Assembly (NCBI RefSeq): GCF_028807635.1
Contig: NZ_JARBAX010000001.1
Coordinates: 1,625,001 to 1,689,000 of the forward strand
Length of the DNA stretch: 64,000 nucleotides
From: Streptomyces spiramyceticus
GTDB taxonomy: Bacteria > Actinomycetota > Actinomycetes > Streptomycetales > Streptomycetaceae
Direction of reading: 5' to 3'
Below are positions 24,379 to 30,634 of the stretch, in pieces; the stretch's first letter is position 1; the number at the start of each line of letters is the position of its first letter. The notes below the pieces were generated by a model. The model did not search any database. It saw only the letters and a list, made by a program, of their open reading frames with translations, and had not been told where the DNA came from. Made by a program: the position numbers and the translations under genes.

Positions 24379-25503
24379 TTAGGCGGTGGGCGAGACGCGG
24401 ATGATGGCTGGTGTCTTTTTGTTCGTCTTCCGAACGGGGACGGCCAGTCCCGCAGCCTTGAGGTTGCGGATCATCTTCTCGGTGTCCGGCGCCATGGGGA
24501 CGGGGATGTCAGCCAGTTCGTGCAGGTCGACCATGGCCTCAACGTCCGTCTCGTCCTTCGGATTACCACCGCCCCACGACAGCTCGTTGAGGCCGTAGAT
24601 ACCGGCGGGTGACTGGTCCAGTCTCTTGCGGGCGAACTTCTTGATCTTGTCGCCCTGAGCGACCAGCTCATGCCCGCGCACATAGTCGGCAAGAGCCTGC
24701 TCGGTGTCCTTGTCGTTGTGGATGAGCGCGGTCTGCGGCGGGGCGCCCGGATTGGTGCCCGGCCAGCAAGCCGTGCGAAAGGGGCAGTAGTCGCAGATGG
24801 CATCCAGCCCAGGGCCGTCGAAGTCACGACGCATCTCCTCCGGGTGGCTGGTCTCCCTTACCCGCTCGACCCACCATCGGGCCTCTGCGGCTCGCTGGGG
24901 GTCGTAGTCGATCTCCTGGATGTGCTCCGCACCGTTGTCCCGGTTGATGAAACGGAAGCGGATACGGCGGACGTCGAGCGGGCCCATCCGTGCCAGGTAT
25001 CGCTGGCCGGGGACGTCCTGGAAGCCGACCATGGCCAGAAGTCCGGCGTACAGGTAGACCTGGCGCAGCTCCGCTTCGGTGGCGCCGTACCTGAGGACTC
25101 GGTCCCAGAGGTAGGTGGACTTTGTCTTGATGTCCTCCACGGTCACCACGTCGGCGGCCACCTTCGGTCGGTGGCGCCGAGGCAGGCGCGCGGCTGTGGC
25201 CTCATCCAGCTGGACGACGTCGATGTGCCCTCGGATCGTTTCGTCCTGGACGCTGCGCTCGACGAGCCATCCGTACTCGGTACGAGCGGACTCCAGCAGG
25301 CCCGTGTGGATGTAGGTGCCGAGGATCGCCGCCTTGGTGTCCGGCTGGTCAGTACGAGGGGTGCTGTGCAGGATGTACGCGGCGCGGCGGCCGCACACAG
25401 TGTCGGACGCGCCGAGTTGCGTCTGCTGGGAGCGTGGGCGGCGTGCGTCGACGTCGTGCGCGGCGTCCCATATGGACGGTGAACGCTCAAGGGTTGTGGT
25501 CAT
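24379..25503 (-). CDS. Cas4/RecB-like PD-(D/E)XK nuclease
   Basis: The 374-aa product shows GTYIHTGLLE (RecB motif with the histidine), GHIDVVQL, and VEDIKTKS with the Asp and Lys of the PD-(D/E)XK core. A C-terminal CDYCPFRTACW plus C37 could form the four-cysteine iron-sulfur site of Cas4/AddB-like nucleases. The adjacent Sak4-like ATPase suggests a phage recombination pair. ATG 25503 follows a start-associated sequence by 8 nt. No CRISPR or other cas gene is present. Confidence 0.8.
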   Translation of the reverse strand: MTTTLERSPSIWDAAHDVDARRPRSQQTQLGASDTVCGRRAAYILHSTPRTDQPDTKAAILGTYIHTGLLESARTEYGWLVERSVQDETIRGHIDVVQLDEATAARLPRRHRPKVAADVVTVEDIKTKSTYLWDRVLRYGATEAELRQVYLYAGLLAMVGFQDVPGQRYLARMGPLDVRRIRFRFINRDNGAEHIQEIDYDPQRAAEARWWVERVRETSHPEEMRRDFDGPGLDAICDYCPFRTACWPGTNPGAPPQTALIHNDKDTEQALADYVRGHELVAQGDKIKKFARKRLDQSPAGIYGLNELSWGGGNPKDETDVEAMVDLHELADIPVPMAPDTEKMIRNLKAAGLAVPVRKTNKKTPAIIRVSPTA

Positions 25504-25511
25504 GCGTCGTG

Positions 25512-25523
25512 CTCCAAGAGGTC
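25512..25523 (-). promoter_or_regulatory. Start-associated sequence copy 6
   Basis: GACCTCTTGGAG lies 8 nt before ATG 25503. Confidence 0.85.
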
Positions 25524-25530
25524 TGACGGG

Positions 25531-25559
25531 TCGGGCCGTCGGCATGACCGACGGCCCGA
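25531..25559 (-). terminator. Intercistronic hairpin upstream of start-associated sequence 6
   Basis: A 12-bp perfect stem (TCGGGCCGTCGG) with loop CATGA lies 7 nt from the start-associated sequence. Confidence 0.78.
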
Positions 25560-25564
25560 GGGGG

Positions 25565-26653
25565 TCACTGTTCGGCGTCGGCGTCCTGCTGCGCCTTACG
25601 GGCTGCGGCGGCGCGCAGTTTGTCGGCGTCGGTGGGTGGCCTATCGCCCATCTGCTTGGGCTCCGCGTTGAGTTCGGCCGCCCTCCGCTCGGCGGCTCCG
25701 CGAACGGTCAGGATCTCCTCGTGGGTCAGCCTGTTCGCCGGGTCGGGGACTGCGCGCCACAGGGCCTCCAGGGCCGCTGTGTCCGTCTCGCCTTCGATAC
25801 GCTTGAGCCATGGCCCAACACGGTCACCTGCCAGTTCGGGCATGATCCGGGGCTGGCTGTCGACGGAGCAGCCCAAGCCGTTGAAGACCAGGTCCTCGAT
25901 CGAGAAGTCCTTCAGCTTCATCGGCTTCTTTGGCTCGACGCGGAGCCTCAGCGAGCGAACCTTGATGACCTGAGGGTCCTCGTCGCGCTTCAGACGCACC
26001 CAGACGGTGGAGTCGAACCCCAAGTCCTTGTGGGCGGCGACCTTCCACTCGGTGCGCTTCGGGATCGGGTTACCGTTGTCATCCAGCGCCGAGACCTGCT
26101 TACCGCGCGCCAGGATGATCGCGATGCCTGGCAGTGTGCGCAGCAGGTACATCACCCGCTGCCACCGCTCCACCGAGTCGTTCCACAGGTTCATCGTCGG
26201 ATCGACCGGCGCGTCCGGGTCTTCCTGGAGCATGGCCCGGTTCTTGCGCGTGCGTCGGGCCCGCTCGTGGGTCCAGTTGGTGAGCATGCGCCACAGCGCG
26301 GATCCGGAGTCGATGGTCAGCACCACGGGGGGCTCGCCGGCGGCGGCCGCGCGGCGGGCCTCGGCATGGACGGCCTCGATCTGCTCCAGGATGTCGCGGT
26401 AGGTGCCGTCGTGCTCGATGATCAGGTAGTGCGCGCCTTCGATGGCTGCGTACTCATCGGCCGAGCCCTCGTCGAGGTCGATCCAGTACATCTGGCCGAT
26501 CTTCTCGCTGGCGCTGAACTCGGCTGCGCTGTAGGTCTTCCCCGCCCCCTCCTCTCCCTCGATGAGGATGAGAGGCCAGGGCACCGCGCCGGTTGGCTTG
26601 CGGAGCTTCAGCTTCGGGGCGGACGGCCCGTTGCCGTTCGCTGCTTTCGTCAC
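25565..26653 (-). CDS. Sak4-like RecA-fold ATPase (phage recombinase)
   Basis: The 362-aa product has Walker A GEEGAGKT (residues 33-40) and Walker B VVLTIDSGSALW. It has a DEGSADEYAAI segment typical of phage AAA/RecA-like proteins annotated as Sak4 single-strand annealing ATPases. The C-terminal 80 residues are charged and probably bind partners. GTG 26653 follows a start-associated sequence by 7 nt. It sits next to the Cas4-like nuclease. Confidence 0.78.
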   Translation of the reverse strand: MTKAANGNGPSAPKLKLRKPTGAVPWPLILIEGEEGAGKTYSAAEFSASEKIGQMYWIDLDEGSADEYAAIEGAHYLIIEHDGTYRDILEQIEAVHAEARRAAAAGEPPVVLTIDSGSALWRMLTNWTHERARRTRKNRAMLQEDPDAPVDPTMNLWNDSVERWQRVMYLLRTLPGIAIILARGKQVSALDDNGNPIPKRTEWKVAAHKDLGFDSTVWVRLKRDEDPQVIKVRSLRLRVEPKKPMKLKDFSIEDLVFNGLGCSVDSQPRIMPELAGDRVGPWLKRIEGETDTAALEALWRAVPDPANRLTHEEILTVRGAAERRAAELNAEPKQMGDRPPTDADKLRAAAARKAQQDADAEQ

Positions 26654-26660
26654 GGTCGTG

Positions 26661-26672
26661 CTCCAAGAGGTC
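26661..26672 (-). promoter_or_regulatory. Start-associated sequence copy 7
   Basis: GACCTCTTGGAG lies 7 nt before GTG 26653. It overlaps the start of the following frame's neighbour, so no hairpin fits here. Confidence 0.85.
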
Positions 26673-26675
26673 GTG

Positions 26676-27029
26676 TCAGTCCGTACGCAGTGCACGGACC
26701 TCGAACAGGGGCGACCACTCCGGGTGTTCGTCGACGAGGAGTCGCACGTACCGGGAGCGGTAGCTGTTGTTCAGGCGGAACTCGTCACCGCGGGTGGCCT
26801 CGCCATAGCGGTAGCGGAGGAGTTCGAAGAGCATTCCGATGCCGACGCGCTTCCAGCCGTGCTGGGCGCATTCAGCCGTCATCCGCTCCAGCGCCCGGTA
26901 GACCCATGGGTTGAGGGCGTGGAAGCCCTCGAACCGCTGCTGGATCGACTGGGTGTCTCCGCCTGCGGGCTGCCTGACTCGCGGGATGTCTCCGATGCCG
27001 AACAACGGCGGCTGGTCCAGAACCGACAT
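26676..27029 (-). CDS. Hypothetical phage protein
   Basis: The 117-aa product begins MSVLDQPPLFGIGDIPRVRQ and contains ALNPWVYRALERMTAEC and RLNNSYRSRYVRLLVDEHPE. By recall it resembles conserved small actinophage proteins of unknown function. A GAGGGGG site precedes the ATG. Confidence 0.68.
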   Translation of the reverse strand: MSVLDQPPLFGIGDIPRVRQPAGGDTQSIQQRFEGFHALNPWVYRALERMTAECAQHGWKRVGIGMLFELLRYRYGEATRGDEFRLNNSYRSRYVRLLVDEHPEWSPLFEVRALRTD

Positions 27030-27048
27030 GCACGCCCCCTCATATTCT

Positions 27049-27064
27049 CAACTCTTTAGAGTTG
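27049..27064. promoter_or_regulatory. Operator-like palindrome O2 (CAACTCT-N2-AGAGTTG)
   Basis: CAACTCTTTAGAGTTG lies 20 nt before ATG 27029 and shares arms and the CCTATCT flank with O1. Confidence 0.55.
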
Positions 27065-27068
27065 GAAC

Positions 27069-27179
27069 CTATCTTCGGGGATGGCGGTATGTCGACCTCG
27101 AAGAGGACGAAGGGGGCGCCCGAGCGGACAAACGGCGGGCAGAGCGCGAAACGGCGACCCCGTGAACGACCAGCCGCAT
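27069..27179 (-). CDS. Possible 36-aa basic peptide
   Basis: ATG 27179 follows GGAGGGGG, and TAG is at 27069. The peptide is Arg/Ser rich (VSRSARRLSARAPPSSSSR). It is the first ORF after promoter P5. Composition alone could arise by chance in GC-rich DNA, so confidence is low. Confidence 0.35.
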   Translation of the reverse strand: MRLVVHGVAVSRSARRLSARAPPSSSSRSTYRHPRR

Positions 27180-27214
27180 CAACACCCCCTCCGCCAGGAC
27201 CAGCAACCCGCCTT

Positions 27215-27251
27215 GCGCTCTAATTCTATATGCATATAGGGCATAGGTCAA
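27215..27251 (-). promoter_or_regulatory. Repeated early promoter P5 with internal TATATGCATATA palindrome
   Basis: TTGACC, 17 bp, then TAGAAT. The -10 overlaps TATATGCATATA, a 12-bp perfect palindrome. A related GCATATAG word occurs at 27890-27897. Confidence 0.78.
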
Positions 27252-27275
27252 ACGTAACAACGCTCTGACCTGTGG

Positions 27276-27860
27276 TTATTCGACCTTCCTGGCGGCAGGA
27301 CCACGTGGGACGATCACCGCACCGGGGCCCGCGTACGTCCCGGCTCGGAGGGCCTCAAGGACCTGCTCATCGATCTGCCACGCAACTGACCGCGCACCCG
27401 CCTGGAGTGCGGGGGCGTCCTCTACGATGCCGTCGAGCAGCCAGATGGGCGTGCCGGACAAGGTGTAGTCGGCGGGCCGGAACCGTCCACTGTCCTGCGC
27501 CTTGTTCAGCAGCTGCCGGGACGAAAGGCCGAAGAGGCTTACGACCTCCGCAGGCCCTACGAGAGGCGGGAGTTCGCTGACGTTGTGCACCCAATAGCCG
27601 GGGTCCTGGGACCTGATCACTTCGGCCAGGGCTTGTTCGTTGATGTGCTTGGGGCGTGGGGTCATCTCGCCGAACCTCTTGACGAAGTCCAGGAGCCAGT
27701 AGGGGGATCCGCTGATGATCTTGGCGTGGCTGTAGTCCAGCACATGGTCGCGGCTGATCCACTGGCTGACCTGCAACCGCTTGACGCCGTAGATGTCGGC
27801 GAACTCCTTGCCGCCTGCCAGGTACGGCTTCTTCCCCGCCGGCCTGTCCGTGCTCGTCAC
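27276..27860 (-). CDS. Phage protein with two tandem HTH-like units, probable DNA-binding regulator
   Basis: The 194-aa product contains two related units. The first is EFADIYGVKRLQVSQWISRD with SGSPYWLLDFVKRFG. The second is EVVSLFGLSSRQLLNKAQDS with SGTPIWLLDGIVED. Each looks like a MerR/excisionase-type helix-turn-helix. The start is set at GTG 27860, after AAGG. Earlier ATGs at 27893 and 27929 lie in the promoter-like region. It sits at the early/late boundary beside P5 and is a good candidate for the early regulator. Confidence 0.68.
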   Translation of the reverse strand: MTSTDRPAGKKPYLAGGKEFADIYGVKRLQVSQWISRDHVLDYSHAKIISGSPYWLLDFVKRFGEMTPRPKHINEQALAEVIRSQDPGYWVHNVSELPPLVGPAEVVSLFGLSSRQLLNKAQDSGRFRPADYTLSGTPIWLLDGIVEDAPALQAGARSVAWQIDEQVLEALRAGTYAGPGAVIVPRGPAARKVE

Positions 27861-27954
27861 CCTTGCCGTCCCCTCAGTCCGCAGCCTTTGCATATAGATA
27901 GTAACCGGGGCGGGCGGCGGCTCTAGCATGCTGGGCAGTTGCTACAGTATGTGG

Positions 27955-27965
27955 TCCAAGAGGTC
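27955..27965 (-). promoter_or_regulatory. Degenerate start-associated sequence copy 8
   Basis: GACCTCTTGGA followed by CC, 27 nt before an ATG at 27929. It sits beside a hairpin like the other copies but is displaced from the preferred GTG 27860. Confidence 0.55.
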
Positions 27966-27967
27966 GG

Positions 27968-27993
27968 AGGCCCCCATCGTGAGATGGGGGCCT
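27968..27993. terminator. Hairpin terminator between late and early modules
   Basis: An 11-bp perfect stem (AGGCCCCCATC with GATGGGGGCCT) with GTGA loop, followed on the plus strand by a T-rich run. Confidence 0.72.
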
Positions 27994-28016
27994 TCTTCCT
28001 TTCTGGGGTAGCGAGG

Positions 28017-28250
28017 TCAGTTGCGCGCGTACTCCGGCGGCCGCGCGAAGCCGAGGAGCCATCCGAAGCGCGGCGACAGGTACTTCTCAGCGAGCCGGAA
28101 CACGGCGTAGTAGACGAAGATGCACAGCGGCGTCAGGACGCCCGTCAGCGCCGTAGCGTCGAGTTCGAGCCCGTAGCGGGTCGACAGGGCGAGCAGCCAG
28201 CCGCCGAGGGCGGGGATCGCTGTGCGGAGCAGCGAAGCGTACAAGTTCAT
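28017..28250 (-). CDS. Holin
   Basis: The 77-aa product starts at ATG 28250 after GAAAGG. It has two hydrophobic segments (AIPALGGWLLALSTRYGL and LTPLCIFVYYAVFRLA) and a charged C-terminus. It lies directly after the endolysin gene, the normal lysis-cassette position. Holins permeabilise the membrane to release the endolysin. Confidence 0.78.
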   Translation of the reverse strand: MNLYASLLRTAIPALGGWLLALSTRYGLELDATALTGVLTPLCIFVYYAVFRLAEKYLSPRFGWLLGFARPPEYARN

Positions 28251-28273
28251 GTCCGTGCCTTTCGGTTGGGGGA

Positions 28274-29122
28274 TCAGGAGAAGAGGCGTCGCCAGGTCTC
28301 CGGGCCGGGATAGCCGTCGGCATCCGAACCGGACCACTTCTGTGCGCGCTGGAACGCCCGGACGTTCAACCGGTCGGCCTCGCCCCAATCGCGGGACGGT
28401 CCGACCTTGTAGTGGGAGCCGAAGCCGCGCTTCACAAGCTGTCGACCGAGCGCGAGGATGCTGTCGTTGCTCTTACCGGGCCCGAACGCTCCCTTGCCGG
28501 GGAACGGCGGAGCGGTGGGGGTGGGTTTCGGCTTCCCGCCGCCGGGCCAGTCCGGCATCGGACCAGGGTCGTTGTGGCTGTTCTCCGGCACTTGGCCGTG
28601 GCCGTAGTGACCACCACGGGACGCCCATATCCGGCCGCTGCGGTTCGCCGTCCAGGTCGGCTTGCCCATCGGCCAGTCGTCGGGGACGCCCCAACTGCGC
28701 GCCCAGGCGAGGATCTTGTCGAGCCCCTTTGCGGGGGTGTCGCGGACGGTGGCGTACGCCTTCCCGTTGACCCGGCAGTGAGGGAAGAAGAGCGTCTCCA
28801 CCTGAAGGACGACTCGCCCCGCCCGGTTGGTACGCGTACCGCCCGGCGCATCCACGACGCTCTTACTGCGCGAGTTCGCCGGATAGAACTGGGCGATCCG
28901 GCCGGTGAACGGATCCCACAGCAGGTGCGGCGCGGACGCCCGCCCGGCGCCGGTGAAGTAGCGGACGAGCGTGTCGAACGGCACAAGGTCGGCCGGCTTG
29001 GCCGCAGATGCGTTTCGGTCCCAGGTGATGTGCCAGAGCACCTTCGGGGCGTACTGGGTATCGGTCGGTGCCGTGTCACCAAGCGGATGCCGCTCGGCGC
29101 CGGGCAGCCACAGATCGGGCAT
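28274..29122 (-). CDS. Endolysin: amidase-like domain plus peptidoglycan-binding domain
   Basis: The 282-aa product has an N-terminal amidase_2-like part with WHITWDR and the second metal segment SHNDPGPMPD, Gly/Pro linkers, and a C-terminal peptidoglycan-binding domain (DRLNVRAFQRAQKWSGSDAD then GYPGPETWRRLF). It cleaves host cell wall at lysis. The amidase assignment is less certain than the binding domain. Confidence 0.8.
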   Translation of the reverse strand: MPDLWLPGAERHPLGDTAPTDTQYAPKVLWHITWDRNASAAKPADLVPFDTLVRYFTGAGRASAPHLLWDPFTGRIAQFYPANSRSKSVVDAPGGTRTNRAGRVVLQVETLFFPHCRVNGKAYATVRDTPAKGLDKILAWARSWGVPDDWPMGKPTWTANRSGRIWASRGGHYGHGQVPENSHNDPGPMPDWPGGGKPKPTPTAPPFPGKGAFGPGKSNDSILALGRQLVKRGFGSHYKVGPSRDWGEADRLNVRAFQRAQKWSGSDADGYPGPETWRRLFS

Positions 29123-29159
29123 GGCGCGTCCTGCTTCTCCCCCGCGCCAAGATGACGTT

Positions 29160-29480
29160 CTACAGACCGAGCGTTGCCAACAGCGCGGCGACCACCACAG
29201 CCACCACGATGGGCGCGATCAGCGCCGACACCGCCAACCGGCGGTTTGTCCGCGCTTCTTGCTGCTCGTCTTCATGCTGCTGTTTGAGGGCTCGTACCTC
29301 GCCTTCCAGTCCTTCGATGCGCAGGTCAGCCGCCCGCTGGTCCGCGGCGTACACGTCCTTCGTGACTGTCTGATCCATGCGCGTATTGAAGGCCGCGAAG
29401 TCCGACCGCAGGTCATCGCGAAGCTGCTGGATGGCGCGCAGCAGCTCCCACGGTGTGGGGTCCTGGGTGGGCGCGGTCAC
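29160..29480 (-). CDS. Small phage membrane protein with coiled coil
   Basis: The 106-aa product starts at GTG 29480 after GGAGG. The helix LRAIQQLRDDLRSDFAAF and a Glu/Gln-rich coiled coil precede a C-terminal membrane helix (LIAPIVVAVVVAALLATLGL). Its place beside the endolysin suggests a lysis accessory or antiholin-like protein. Confidence 0.68.
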   Translation of the reverse strand: MTAPTQDPTPWELLRAIQQLRDDLRSDFAAFNTRMDQTVTKDVYAADQRAADLRIEGLEGEVRALKQQHEDEQQEARTNRRLAVSALIAPIVVAVVVAALLATLGL

Positions 29481-29883
29481 GTCGAGCCTCCACGTAGTGT
29501 TCCCGCACCGTTGATCAGTGTATGGCGACCCATGCGACGCCGGAGCCGGCTTACTTGCGATTGATCGCCTACGAGTGGGGGCACATGGCGTTGATAGGGA
29601 TCCGCGATTTTGGCTCTGCCCGGAGATCCGTGAATCTCCCGTGAGAAGTCGTCTCACTGGGCGAACCGGAGGCAGGGGGCAATGCCGTCGCGGTGGGTCG
29701 CTGCTCCCAAAGCAAGGCTGCGTCACTGGGCAGTCTGCGCGCCATCCATGCAGGCCGGTCTGCTGGTCTGACAAGGCTGCACGTTGGGTAGGCAGGGTTG
29801 CGTGGCGCCACACCGACCGATCATGATCATTCCCGTGTGGGCGCCCCGGGCACCACATCGGTCCTACGAAACATGGAGAAGCT
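29481..29883. other. Non-coding stretch before the cold-shock gene
   Basis: No convincing gene. A 40-codon plus-strand ORF (29522-29644, MATHATPEPAYLRLIAYEWG...) has no ribosome site. The region must hold the promoter of the cold-shock gene. Confidence 0.45.
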
Positions 29884-30087
29884 ATGGCGACCGGCATCGT
29901 GAAGTGGTTCAACGACGCGAAGGGGTTCGGTTTCATCACCCCGGACGAGGGGGGCGAGGACCTCTACGCCCACTTCTCCGCGATCAACATGCCAGGCTTC
30001 AAGTCCTTGAAGGAAGGGCAGCTGGTGTCATTCGACATTGTGAACGGCCCGAAGGGGAAGCAGGCATCCAACATCCAGTCCGCCTGA
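29884..30087 (+). CDS. Cold-shock protein (CspA family) carried in the prophage
   Basis: The 67-aa product is a single cold-shock domain with RNP1 KGFGFITP and RNP2 reading DLYAHFSAI in place of the usual DVFVHFSAI. It binds single-stranded RNA/DNA. AGGAG-like site and ATG at 29884. It is on the plus strand against the late operon, so it is probably expressed in the lysogen as cargo. Confidence 0.88.
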   Translation: MATGIVKWFNDAKGFGFITPDEGGEDLYAHFSAINMPGFKSLKEGQLVSFDIVNGPKGKQASNIQSA

Positions 30088-30325
30088 CTCTCCAGCGGTC
30101 CGGCCTGCTTGGTAATGAGGTGTACGCCCGCTTCCCCCTGGCTCACGAAGGATCTGTCCGCTGGCGTCCGTGAGCTGTAAGCGAACGCCGAGGCGTGCCT
30201 GCTGAGCATCATGCTCGGCAGCTCGCCACGATCGGCTGAGCAACGGCAACGTCAAAATTCGTCGCTATGCGCCTTTGACCTCAGTAGGGAACGAAGGCAG
30301 CCCAGGTCACCGCGTGCAGCACGGT
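30088..30325. other. Intergenic, no gene seen
   Basis: No open frame with a ribosome site is seen between the cold-shock gene and the small ORF at 30326. Confidence 0.5.
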
Positions 30326-30457
30326 TCACTTGTTGGCCTGCCACAGTTGCCGACCGAGGTCGTTCACGAAACCGCGGACAGAGCCAATTCCAAAGAGCCC
30401 TATCAGCGTGTAGGCCCCGCCGCGTATCCCCCGTCGCAGCGGGGTCTTCTCGTGCAC
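30326..30457 (-). CDS. Possible small membrane-associated protein
   Basis: The 43-aa frame from GTG 30457 has a hydrophobic middle (YTLIGLFGIGSVRGFVNDLG) and a basic start. The longer frame from 30631 runs through a terminator hairpin and is rejected. There is no strong ribosome site. Confidence 0.35.
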   Translation of the reverse strand: MHEKTPLRRGIRGGAYTLIGLFGIGSVRGFVNDLGRQLWQANK

Positions 30458-30575
30458 GAGGGTTACGTTCCGGCCAGCGGCAAGCGTAATCTCAGCCACC
30501 CGGCAGAGGCCCTCCCCGCATCGGACCAACTGCCGTGGCAGCACGCCGCGCCTCTCCCGAAGATCCGCGTGCCGA

Positions 30576-30618
30576 TTCGAGGCCCCGCCCGTCCCCACCC
30601 CCTCCGGCGGGGCCTCTT
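30576..30618. terminator. Terminator after the tail-fibre gene
   Basis: GAGGCCCCGCC pairs with GGCGGGGCCTC around a 15-20 nt loop, just past the stop at 30635. Confidence 0.65.
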
Positions 30619-30634
30619 CGCGCCTGACCACCAG

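Noticed and set aside
30326..30631. 101-codon minus frame.
   Set aside because: The first half runs through a terminator hairpin; only the last 43 codons could be coding.
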